64,000 nucleotides of DNA from Actinomycetota bacterium (GTDB taxonomy: Bacteria > Actinomycetota > Thermoleophilia > Gaiellales > Gaiellaceae): the NCBI GenBank assembly GCA_009702325.1, contig WLID01000001.1, positions 434,001 through 498,000 on the forward strand, written 5' to 3'. Shown one piece after another: positions 42,197 through 49,258 of the stretch. The notes beneath the pieces were generated by a model that saw nothing but the letters and a program-made list of their open reading frames with translations, ran no database searches and had not been told where the DNA came from. The stretch's first letter is position 1. Each line of letters opens with the position of its first letter. The translations under genes were made by a program, and so were the position numbers.

Positions 42197-42868
42197 GTGG
42201 CAGTAGCACGCCAGGCGACAGCCGTACCAAAGAGCCCACAGAAGATCGCACGCGAACTGGAGGACCTCCAGCTCGTCATTAAGGCTCGCAACGGCAGCAG
42301 CGAGGCGATGGATGCACTCATCCGGCGCTACACCTCTTTCGTTCGCCTGAAGGCCAGCTCGTACTTCCTCGTTGGTGGCGATAGCGACGACCTGATCCAG
42401 GAAGGCCTGATCGGCCTCTACAAGGCTGTCCGCGACTTCCGCTCCGACCAAGGGACAACCTTCCGGTCGTTCGCCGAGCTGTGCGTGACGCGCCAGATCA
42501 TCACCGCAATCAAGACCGCGACGCGCTTCAAGCACGCTCCGCTGAACACCTACGTCTCGTTTAGCCACACGCCTGCCGGCCAAGAGTCCGACAGTGACGT
42601 GACGCTTGGCGATGCGCTCCCCGGCCCCGGCGTCAACGACCCGTCGGTGTGCGTGATCTCAACCGAAGAGCTGCAGAGCCTCGTCTCGTGCCTCGGCTCG
42701 ACGCTCTCGCCGCTTGAGTCCGACGCGCTGCGCCTGTACCTCGACGGACTCTCCTATGAGGACATGGCCGTCGAGCTCGGCTGCGATACGAAGACGATCG
42801 ACAACGCACTCCAGCGCGTGAAGCGCAAGATCCTGACGCATCAGCAGGGTCGCCAAGTCCTCAGTTAG
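42197..42868 (+). CDS. sigH: RNA polymerase sigma factor, SigH (sigma-30) type
   Basis: 223 residues. Region 2: LIRRYTSFVRLKASSYFLVGGDSDDLIQEGLIGLYKAVRDF and FRSFAELCVTRQIITAIKTATRFKHAPLNTYVSF, almost the Bacillus SigH wording. Region 4: TLSPLESDALRLYLDGLSYEDMAVELGCDTKTIDNALQRVKRKI. The GTG at 42197 with GAAGGGA 5 nt upstream gives a SigH-like length; the longer frame is unsupported. Bacillus SigH controls entry into stationary phase and sporulation. No sporulation genes are seen here. It occupies the same locus, after yacP. Confidence 0.9.
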   Translation: MAVARQATAVPKSPQKIARELEDLQLVIKARNGSSEAMDALIRRYTSFVRLKASSYFLVGGDSDDLIQEGLIGLYKAVRDFRSDQGTTFRSFAELCVTRQIITAIKTATRFKHAPLNTYVSFSHTPAGQESDSDVTLGDALPGPGVNDPSVCVISTEELQSLVSCLGSTLSPLESDALRLYLDGLSYEDMAVELGCDTKTIDNALQRVKRKILTHQQGRQVLS

Positions 42869-42895
42869 CTCACCTGTCGGTTGAGTGCGTCGGGC

Positions 42896-42912
42896 CGTAC
42901 CATTGAGGTACG
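42896..42912 (+). promoter_or_regulatory. Small hairpin upstream of tRNA-Thr
   Basis: CGTACC-ATTGA-GGTACG, ending on the first base of the tRNA. It could guide 5' processing or act as an operator. Confidence 0.3.
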
Positions 42913-42985
42913 CCGAAGTAGCTCAGTTGGTCAGAGCACCTGTCTTGTAAACAGGGGGTCCGGGGTTCGAATCCCCGCTTCGGCT
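42912..42985 (+). tRNA. tRNA-Thr (anticodon TGT)
   Basis: A full cloverleaf can be read. The acceptor GCCGAAG/CTTCGGC encloses the D-arm GCTC-AGTTGGTCA-GAGC. The anticodon arm is CCTGT-CTTGTAA-ACAGG with TGT at the centre, and the variable loop GGGTC. The T-arm is CGGGG-TTCGAAT-CCCCG with the invariant TTCGAAT. Discriminator T; CCA is not encoded. A tRNA-Thr after the sigma-factor gene is common just before rpmG-secE-nusG, but those genes are not here. Confidence 0.96.
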
Positions 42986-42994
42986 TTCGTGAAC

Positions 42995-43684
42995 TCAGCC
43001 GACGGGCGCGACGCCGAACACGCGCTTGTACAGGGCGATCCAGTTCGTCGCGATGCCGACCTGCGCGTCGCGCAAGGTGATTGAACCGGCGCAAACCATG
43101 CTGTGGAGCCGGTTTTCGAGCTTGTCTTTGACGTGATACCCGGGGTTCGCGTTCGCCAGTTCGGGATACAGGTTCGCGATGTCGTTCGACCCGCCGAGCT
43201 CAAGCGAGACGATGTGGTCGATCTCCAGGGTGTGGCCGTAGCTCTTCGGGACGAGCCCATAGGCAACCTCGACCGCGTGTTTCTCAGATGTCGGGACATG
43301 GCGGATCGCGCTCGTACGGAACGTCGATGAGCAGATCACGTTCTTTGTGAGAGCCGAGTACGTCGCCCCGGGCGAGCACGCGGGGTCGGGGATGGCGCCG
43401 AGATGACACCCCGTGGTCTTGGTGCGCGATGCGAGCAGGACAGTGGTGCCGACAAACCGCGTCGAGCCCGAAGTCGAACCCGCCGAGGCGGTGCCGACCG
43501 TCGATCCGTCGAGCCAGCGCGCGACCCCGCCGTGGTGTGAGCAGGTGCCCGAGTGGTGAAGCGAGTAGCTGTAGGTCGCGTCGCGGCAGATCGCCGAAGC
43601 GCCCGACGGCGGTGTGGCAGCACCGGCCCTCAGCACAGCGCCGAGCGTCGCCGCGAGTACCACCACCCCCAGAAGCCACCGCAT
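42995..43684 (-). CDS. Secreted protein with DUF3761 and HNH nuclease-like domains
   Basis: 229 residues. A signal peptide (LLGVVVLAATLGAVLRAGAA) is followed by CRDATYSYSLHHSGTCSHHGGVARW, the DUF3761 signature with two Cys and the HSGTCSHHGG core. The second half has YGHTLEIDHIVSLELGGSNDIANLYPE, the DH..xLxLGGxNxxxNLxP pattern of HNH-type secreted nucleases. It is probably an extracellular nuclease used for nutrient scavenging or competition. It ends 9 nt beyond the tRNA, tail to tail, and has no immunity gene beside it. Confidence 0.83.
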   Translation of the reverse strand: MRWLLGVVVLAATLGAVLRAGAATPPSGASAICRDATYSYSLHHSGTCSHHGGVARWLDGSTVGTASAGSTSGSTRFVGTTVLLASRTKTTGCHLGAIPDPACSPGATYSALTKNVICSSTFRTSAIRHVPTSEKHAVEVAYGLVPKSYGHTLEIDHIVSLELGGSNDIANLYPELANANPGYHVKDKLENRLHSMVCAGSITLRDAQVGIATNWIALYKRVFGVAPVG

Positions 43685-43842
43685 GCGTCACTTTTAGCAC
43701 CGTCTGAATCGGACAGGTGAGCGCCCGCCGCGGCCGCTCGTTTGGGTCGCCGTCGCCTCCCGCGTCGTGCGGCCCGCGATTAGTCCAAAATGGATTGCGT
43801 GAACGGGAGAGTCATGCATCACGAAGCCGGGTTGATCGACGA

Positions 43843-44193
43843 GTGAAGCTCGTGGTTGCCATCGTTCGGCCCGAGCGAGCGAACGACGTGCTGGAGGCGC
43901 TCTACCGCGCCGACGTCCGCGGTCTCTCAATGAGTCGCGTACAAGGGCACGGCGGCGAGACCGACCGTGTCGAGACCTACCGAGGCACCACCGTGAAGAT
44001 GGAGCTCGCCGAGAAGGTGCGATTCGAGGTCGCCGTCTCCGATCACTTCGTTGAGCCGACGATTAAGGCGATCCAGGATGGCGCCCGCACCGGCGAAGTC
44101 GGCGACGGGAAGATCTTCGTGCTCGACATCGACAAGGTCGTCCGTATTCGCACCGGCGAAGAAGACACCGAAGCGGTTACGCCGGTCGTCTGA
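43843..44193 (+). CDS. glnK: PII-family nitrogen regulator
   Basis: 116 residues. KLVVAIVRPERANDVLEALY is the PII start, and GLSMSRVQGHGGETDRVETYRG reaches the T-loop. VGDGKIFVLDIDKVVRIRTGE is the B-loop and C-loop. The T-loop reads YRGTTVKMELAEKVRFEV; in the Escherichia coli alignment (RGAEYMVDFLPK) Tyr51 is replaced by Val, so uridylylation or adenylylation at that site is not possible. It likely binds ATP/ADP/2-oxoglutarate and gates the ammonium channel encoded 2 nt downstream. GTG start at 43843. Confidence 0.9.
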   Translation: MKLVVAIVRPERANDVLEALYRADVRGLSMSRVQGHGGETDRVETYRGTTVKMELAEKVRFEVAVSDHFVEPTIKAIQDGARTGEVGDGKIFVLDIDKVVRIRTGEEDTEAVTPVV

Positions 44194-44195
44194 CA

Positions 44196-45479
44196 ATGGC
44201 TGATCTGCTCGCCACCACCGCCGCGGCCGCGGGCGGAATTGACACGGGCGATACCGCCTGGATGCTCGTCTCCACTGCGCTCGTCTTGATGATGACGCCA
44301 GCGCTCGGCCTCTTCTACGCGGGTCTCGTCCGCTCGAAGAACACGCTGAACACCTTCATGATGAGCGTCGGTGCCCTTGGCGTTGTCACTGTCGCCTGGG
44401 TCGTAGTCGGATATTCGATCGCGTTCGACGGGGGCGGCAGTCTCGTTGGTGGGCTGCACCACGCGTTCTTGCGTGGAGTCGGGCCTGGCGTCCAGCCCGG
44501 CCTAACGATCCCCGCGCTGCTCTTCGTCGTGTTCGAGGCGAGCTTCTGCATCATCACTGCCGCCCTGATCTCGGGCGCCGTGGTTGAACGGATGCGGTTT
44601 GGCCCGTTCCTCGTGTTCATGACGGTGTGGTCGCTGGTTGTCTACGCGCCGCTCGCCCATCAAGTGTGGGGTGGCGGCTGGCTCGCCCAGCATGGCGTGC
44701 TCGACTGGGCTGGCGGCGTTCCTGTCGAGATGGCGTCCGGCTTCTCGGCGTTCGCGGCGGCGATCGTCGTTGGGGCACGCAAGGATTACGGTCGGCAAGC
44801 GCTTCTCCCACACAACGGTGTCTACGCCCTGCTTGGTGCGGGGCTCCTGTGGTTTGGCTGGTTCGGATTCAACGGCGGCAGCGCGTTGACGTCGGGCCGC
44901 GGTGCGGCATTGTCGTTTGCGAACACCCTGTTCGCACCCGCTGCGACGCTCGTCGCATGGATCGTCCTCGACCTTGTCCGTGCACGGAAGGCGACAGCGA
45001 TCGGTGCGGCGACCGCGATCATCGTTGGCGCGGTCGCGATCACGCCTGCGGCCGGCTACGTGAGTCCGCTCGGGGCGCTCGGCCTTGGACTGCTCGCGGC
45101 GATTCCGAGCTACGCGTTCATCGTGTGGCGTCCGCGAACACGTCTTGATGAGTCACTTGACGTTCTTGCCGCTCACGGGCTCGGCGGCGTCACGGGCATC
45201 CTGTTCGTCGGCTTCTTCGCCGCAAAGAGCTGGAGCGGCATCGGTGACGGATTGATCTACGGCGATGCCGGGCGGCTCGGGTGGCAGGCAATCGCCGTTG
45301 TGGTGACCTGCGCGTACGCGTTCGGTGCCACCTTCGTCATCCTCCGCGTCCTCGCGTTGTTCACGCGGTTGCGGGTCAGCTCACGCGACGAGGGTCTTGG
45401 CCTTGACGTCAGCCAGCACGGCGAAGAGGCCTACACAACGGGCGAGGGCGCGATCCTCGTTCGGCTGACCGAAAGCTAG
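44196..45479 (+). CDS. amt: Ammonium transporter (Amt/MEP/Rh)
   Basis: 427 residues with about 11 helices. GDTAWMLVSTALVLMMTPALGLFYAGLVRSKNTLNTFM is the Amt N-terminal signature. The twin pore His are in YAPLAHQVWGGGWLAQ and LAAHGLGGVTGILFVG. DWAGGVPVEMASGFSAFAAAIVVG is the D-x2-GG-x-VvH-x-sgG segment, with Glu-Met where His is usual. The cytosolic C-tail (GLGLDVSQHGEEAY) matches the conserved D-x-x-x-H-G-E-x-A-Y PII-responsive tail. It forms an operon with PII. Its stop TAG shares CTAG with the convergent gene. Confidence 0.95.
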   Translation: MADLLATTAAAAGGIDTGDTAWMLVSTALVLMMTPALGLFYAGLVRSKNTLNTFMMSVGALGVVTVAWVVVGYSIAFDGGGSLVGGLHHAFLRGVGPGVQPGLTIPALLFVVFEASFCIITAALISGAVVERMRFGPFLVFMTVWSLVVYAPLAHQVWGGGWLAQHGVLDWAGGVPVEMASGFSAFAAAIVVGARKDYGRQALLPHNGVYALLGAGLLWFGWFGFNGGSALTSGRGAALSFANTLFAPAATLVAWIVLDLVRARKATAIGAATAIIVGAVAITPAAGYVSPLGALGLGLLAAIPSYAFIVWRPRTRLDESLDVLAAHGLGGVTGILFVGFFAAKSWSGIGDGLIYGDAGRLGWQAIAVVVTCAYAFGATFVILRVLALFTRLRVSSRDEGLGLDVSQHGEEAYTTGEGAILVRLTES

Positions 45480-46432
45480 TTCGCGAGGGCGGCTTTGAGG
45501 TCGCCCCAAAGCAGCTCGACATCTTCGAGGCCAACCGAGAGGCGAAGCAGCCCGGTTGGAATTCGGTCGCCTTCCCAGCGATGGCGGCTCTCGATTGATG
45601 AGGTGACGCCGCCGAGACTCGTTGAGTTGCGGATCGTCGCGAGCGACGTTTCGACGCGACGTGGGTCGTCGACGTCGAAGGCGATCACGCCGGCAAAGCC
45701 GGGGTAGCGCACTTTCGCCACGGCAGGGTGCGCTTCAAGGCGGGCGGCAAGCTCGGTTGCGGTGGTTGTTTGACGGAGCATGCGTGTCTCAAGGGTGTCG
45801 AGGCCGCGCAGGAGCGAATACGCGGTGTCGGCCGAGGCTGCGCCGCCGTAGAGCGTTCGGGCCTGCTGCAGCGCCGCAGTCTTCTCGGGGTCGCGCGTGA
45901 CCGTCACGCCAAGGAGCGCGTCGTGGTGCCCGGTCAAATACTTCGTCGCGGAGTGGACGACGATGTCGGCGCCTTCGTCGAGTGCCTGGAGGTACACGGG
46001 GGTCGAGAGGGTTGCGTCGCACACGAGCAGCGCGTCGGTCGAGGTGACCGCCTCCCAGTTGGGCATCGACAGGGTTGGGTTTGCGGGTGATTCAACCCAG
46101 ACGATCGTGGCCTCAGCGGGCGGAGGGCCAGTCTGGTCGAACTCGATGAGGTTGACGCCGAACTTGCTTAGCGCCCGGAGAAGGGTGGAGGTTCCGTAGT
46201 AGCACCCTTCCGCCACGGCGACGGTTGTTCCTGTCTCCGTGAAGGCGAGGAGGACGGCGGTTTCGGCTGCCATGCCGGAGGCGAAGAGCACCGCGTCGCC
46301 TCCTTCGAGGGCGCCGAGTGCGGCCTCCGCTGCGACGCCCGTTGGGTGGGCGTAGCGGGCGTAGAAGTACGCGCCTGGCTCTCCGGCGTCGTCGAATGGC
46401 CACACGACGGTGCGATCGACGGGCGCGCTCAT
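45476..46432 (-). CDS. Cys/Met-metabolism PLP enzyme (cystathionine gamma-synthase/lyase-like), short
   Basis: 318 residues against about 380-400 for the family. FYARYAHPTGVAAEAALGALEGGDAVLFASGMAA is the start of the PLP domain. LLVCDATLSTPVYLQALDEGADIVVHSATKYLTGHHDALLG holds the PLP Asp and Lys (SATK). SLGGVTSSIESRHRW is the C-terminal SLGG motif. The first 40 or so residues of a normal CGS, which supply a Tyr to the neighbouring active site, are largely missing. Reaction not assignable. It overlaps the YczE-like gene upstream by 4 nt. Confidence 0.86.
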   Translation of the reverse strand: MSAPVDRTVVWPFDDAGEPGAYFYARYAHPTGVAAEAALGALEGGDAVLFASGMAAETAVLLAFTETGTTVAVAEGCYYGTSTLLRALSKFGVNLIEFDQTGPPPAEATIVWVESPANPTLSMPNWEAVTSTDALLVCDATLSTPVYLQALDEGADIVVHSATKYLTGHHDALLGVTVTRDPEKTAALQQARTLYGGAASADTAYSLLRGLDTLETRMLRQTTTATELAARLEAHPAVAKVRYPGFAGVIAFDVDDPRRVETSLATIRNSTSLGGVTSSIESRHRWEGDRIPTGLLRLSVGLEDVELLWGDLKAALAN

Positions 46433-47058
46433 GTGGTTCGCGGGCTGCGGTCGAAGAACGGGACGAAGAAGTGGGCGAGCGGGCCGATACCGAGAGCGTA
46501 GAGCAAGGTGCCAATGCCGACGGTGCCGCCGAGGAGCCAGCCGATGATGAGGACGCCTGCTTCGATCGACCAGCGGGCGACGCGAATTGAGATTCCCGTT
46601 CGGCGTGAGATTCCGAGCATGAGGCCGTCGCGGGGCCCGGGGCCGAGGCCTGCTCCGATGTAGGCGCCGGTCGCGACGCCGTTCAGCAGCACGCCGGCAA
46701 CCATGCAGGCGATTCGTGCGGCCAGCCCGTGTGGGGCGCTAACCAGCCAGAGGACGATGTCCATGACCCCGCCGACGAGGATCGCGTTGGCGACGGTGCC
46801 GACGCCTGGCCGTTGCCGGAGCGGGATCCAGAGGAGCAGGACGCCAGCGCTCGCGATGATCGCCCACGTGCCGATGGCGATGCCTGTGTGGCGTGAGAGG
46901 CCTTGGTGGAGGACGTTCCACGGTTCGAGTCCGAGGCCGCCGAGGACGAGGAGCGCCGAGCTCGCGCCGTACACGACGAGCCCCAGCACGAGTTGGACAG
47001 AGCGGCTCCCGAGTCGCTGGCGGTCGGGGCGTTCAAACAGCGTGGCGAGGCTAGGCAT
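46429..47058 (-). CDS. YczE/YitT-like five-helix membrane protein
   Basis: 209 residues. About five transmembrane segments, with GLGLEPWNVLHQGLSRHTGIAIG and GLGPGPRDGLMLGISRRTGISI. This doubled GLGPxPWDxLxxGLxxxTG motif marks the YczE/YyaS family; function unknown, possibly transport. ATG 47058. Its probable -10 box (TAGGGT, 6 nt upstream) lies inside the adjacent repeat unit. Coupled to the PLP enzyme by overlap. Confidence 0.85.
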   Translation of the reverse strand: MPSLATLFERPDRQRLGSRSVQLVLGLVVYGASSALLVLGGLGLEPWNVLHQGLSRHTGIAIGTWAIIASAGVLLLWIPLRQRPGVGTVANAILVGGVMDIVLWLVSAPHGLAARIACMVAGVLLNGVATGAYIGAGLGPGPRDGLMLGISRRTGISIRVARWSIEAGVLIIGWLLGGTVGIGTLLYALGIGPLAHFFVPFFDRSPRTT

Positions 47059-47060
47059 TT

Positions 47061-47205
47061 GTGAACCCTAGTCGCCCCACCTGTCCTGAAGCCTCACTGG
47101 CTCAAAGAGCCTCTTGACAGAAAAAGGTGTCTGACACCTTTCGCGGCAACTTGGCTCAAACACGCGGCTTCCCAACTGCCGGTGTCAGACACCGGGGTTG
47201 CGGGG
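47061..47205. repeat. Palindromic repeat unit 1 (REP/MITE-like)
   Basis: Carries AAAGGTGTCTGACACCTTT (47123-47141), a perfect 19-nt palindrome, and about 38 bp on CCGGTGTCAGACACCGG (47179-47195). Flanking words GTGAACCCT, CACCTGTCCT, TTGACAGAAA and TTGGCTCAAACAC are shared with unit 2. Such GGTGTCNGACACC palindromes resemble the REP elements spread by REP-associated tyrosine transposases; no transposase gene is here. Confidence 0.75.
47065..47070 (-). promoter_or_regulatory. Leaderless-type -10 box of YczE-like gene, inside the repeat
   Basis: Minus-strand TAGGGT, 6 nt, then the ATG at 47058. Unit 2 has CGAGGG at the matching place, so only this copy carries the box. Confidence 0.4.
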
Positions 47206-47210
47206 CCGCT

Positions 47211-47345
47211 GCGAACCCTCGTTTCCGCACCTGTCCTAAAGAGCGTCTTGACAGAAAAAGGTGTCTGACACCTTTCGCGACAATTTGGCTCAAACACAAG
47301 GTTTCCCAACCGGCGGTGTCAGACACCGGGTTTGGCACCGGGGGT
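47211..47345. repeat. Palindromic repeat unit 2 (REP/MITE-like)
   Basis: Second direct copy, about 85-90% alike by eye. AAAGGTGTCTGACACCTTT is at 47257-47275 and CGGTGTCAGACACCG at 47314-47328. Together the two units fill nearly all of the 327-bp gap between the YczE-like and pgsA genes, where no gene is seen. Confidence 0.75.
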
Positions 47346-47385
47346 TTTAGGGGCGCGCGACCGCGTCCCTGAGGTGCTCGGATGG

Positions 47386-47931
47386 CTAGGCCGCTGGCTG
47401 CTTGCCGCGCAGTAGCGCGGGGGCGACGCGGGCGTAGTCGAGGCCCGACACAACGGTCATCACGACGGCGACGAGCAGCAGCCACCACGCAACGTCAAAG
47501 CGCCATACACCTGCGGCAGCAAGCCCGCCGCCAACCGCAGCAAGCGCCTGCGACCACGTCTTCAGCTTCCCGAGATCGCGCGCCGCAATCACAACACCAC
47601 GCTCCATCGCCGCCTGTCGCAGCCCGCTGATCAGCAACTCGCGGCCAACGATCGTCGCGACCATCCAGGCCGGGAAAACATCCTGGTCGATCAAGATCAC
47701 GAGCGTCGCCATCACAAGCAGCTTGTCCGCAACCGGGTCGAGCAACGATCCGAGCGACGTCGTACGCCCACTCGCGCGAGCGATCCGTCCGTCAAACCAG
47801 TCGGTTGCCATCGCCAGCGAGAACACGATCGTCGCAGCCCAGTTGTGACCGGTGAAGTGGATCGCGTAAAGCAACACAACGATCGGAGTGGCCGCTGCGC
47901 GCGTCACGGTGAGCTGGTCGGCGAAAGTCAT
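47386..47931 (-). CDS. pgsA: CDP-diacylglycerol-glycerol-3-phosphate 3-phosphatidyltransferase
   Basis: 181 residues. DWFDGRIARASGRTTSLGSLLDPVADKL fits the CDP-alcohol phosphotransferase motif D-x2-DG-x2-AR-x8-G-x3-D-x3-D. Five to six helices. It makes phosphatidylglycerol phosphate at the membrane. MTFADQLTVTR at 47931 matches family starts (NxPNxLTxxR region), and a TAAAGT box lies 7 nt upstream. Other CDP-alcohol transferases share the motif; length and sequence favour PgsA. Confidence 0.9.
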   Translation of the reverse strand: MTFADQLTVTRAAATPIVVLLYAIHFTGHNWAATIVFSLAMATDWFDGRIARASGRTTSLGSLLDPVADKLLVMATLVILIDQDVFPAWMVATIVGRELLISGLRQAAMERGVVIAARDLGKLKTWSQALAAVGGGLAAAGVWRFDVAWWLLLVAVVMTVVSGLDYARVAPALLRGKQPAA

Positions 47932-47938
47932 CTGCGCC

Positions 47939-47944
47939 ACTTTA
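47939..47944 (-). promoter_or_regulatory. Leaderless-type -10 box of pgsA
   Basis: Minus-strand TAAAGT, 7 nt, then the ATG at 47931. Confidence 0.4.
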
Positions 47945-48101
47945 CGCGGCCGACGCACGACGTCCTACCTGGCAAACCACGATCCGTACGCCCCGCGCCC
48001 ATCACGACGGCCGGTATTTCGAACACGCACACCCGTCACGGCACACACGAAACCCAACGGCTCACCGCCCGACGCCCGCATGCGCGCGCTGGCGCTACAG
48101 C

Positions 48102-48107
48102 TAGGGT
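48102..48107 (+). promoter_or_regulatory. -10 box of the sucC operon
   Basis: TAGGGT, 8 nt, then the sucC ATG. AGGGG also precedes the ATG, so the leader is either absent or very short. Confidence 0.35.
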
Positions 48108-48115
48108 CAGGGGCA

Positions 48116-49258
48116 ATGGATCTTCTCGAATACCAGGGAAAGCAGCTCTTTGGCGCCGCCGGGATCCCAGTGTCCGACGGTCGCGTTTGCACCACCGCAG
48201 CCGACGCACGAGCCGCTGCAGACGAGATCGGCTACCCCGTGGTCGTGAAGGCCCAGGTGCTGACCGGTGGTCGCGGCAAGGCGGGCGGCGTCAAACTCGC
48301 GTCGAGCGCCGACGAAGCCGAGAGCGTCGCCCAGGGAATCCTCGGGCTGAACATCAACGGCCACATCGTGCGCACCGTCTGGGTGGAGCGCGCGAGCGAT
48401 ATCGCGAAGGAGTACTACCTCTCCGTGACATTTGACCGTGGGGCGAAGAAGCCGCTGTTGATGTTCACCACGGAGGGTGGGGTGGAGATCGAGACGGTCG
48501 CGGCCGAACATCCAGACGCGCTCGTTCGCCTACACGTCGACCCGCTCGAAGGCTTCCAGCCGCACCATGCGCGTGCGCTCGTCTACGGCGGCGGTGTGAC
48601 CGATCCGAGCGAGCAGAAGCAGATCTCGGCGATCGTCGAGAAGCTCTACCGCTGCTTCGAAGCGAACGACGCGATGCTGGCCGAGATCAACCCGCTCGTC
48701 GTGACTCCCGACGGGGAGGTGAAGGCGCTCGACGCGAAAGTGACGATCGACGACTCAGCGCTGGTGCGCCACCCAAACCTCGCCGAGCTGCGAGACGAAG
48801 GCGCATCCGATCCACTCGAGACGCTCGCCCGATCGAAAGGCGTCACCTACGTCAAGCTTGACGGATCGGTCGGGATCATCGGCAACGGCGCGGGTCTGTC
48901 GATGTCGACGGTCGATGTTGTGGTCGTCGCAGGTGGCAAGCCCGCGAACTTCTGCGATCTCGGTGGCGGCGCCTCGGCAGACAGCGTGATCGACGCGCTC
49001 GAAGTGATCACCGCCGACCCCCAGGTCGGATCGATCCTCTTCAACATCTTTGGTGGCATCACGCGCGGCGACGAGGTTGCGCGCGGAATCTTGACGGCGC
49101 TTGAGCGGATCGACATCACCGTCCCGATCGTCGTGCGCCTCGACGGCACGCTCGCCGACGAGGGCCTCGCTCTTCTCGCGGAGGCAGCACCACCGAACGT
49201 GTTCGTTGAACCGACGATGCTCGACGCGGCCCGTCGTGCAGTGGAGCTCGCGGCATGA
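48116..49258 (+). CDS. sucC: Succinyl-CoA synthetase beta subunit
   Basis: 380 residues. MDLLEYQGKQLFGAAGIPVSDG is the standard start. The ATP-grasp domain has PVVVKAQVLTGGRGKAGGVKL, and MLAEINPLVVTPDG the metal ligands. GNGAGLSMSTVDVVVVAGGKPANFCDLGGGA is the CoA-ligase part. It makes succinate and ATP or GTP from succinyl-CoA with SucD. The next gene is not sucD but a methyltransferase overlapping by 4 nt. Confidence 0.95.
   Translation: MDLLEYQGKQLFGAAGIPVSDGRVCTTAADARAAADEIGYPVVVKAQVLTGGRGKAGGVKLASSADEAESVAQGILGLNINGHIVRTVWVERASDIAKEYYLSVTFDRGAKKPLLMFTTEGGVEIETVAAEHPDALVRLHVDPLEGFQPHHARALVYGGGVTDPSEQKQISAIVEKLYRCFEANDAMLAEINPLVVTPDGEVKALDAKVTIDDSALVRHPNLAELRDEGASDPLETLARSKGVTYVKLDGSVGIIGNGAGLSMSTVDVVVVAGGKPANFCDLGGGASADSVIDALEVITADPQVGSILFNIFGGITRGDEVARGILTALERIDITVPIVVRLDGTLADEGLALLAEAAPPNVFVEPTMLDAARRAVELAA

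Noticed and set aside
42886-43000. Integrated element at tRNA-Thr
   Set aside because: No integrase and no duplicated tRNA 3' end in the window.
47101-47280. Insertion sequence in the repeat island
   Set aside because: No transposase frame and no terminal inverted repeats bounding the whole island; only palindromic units.
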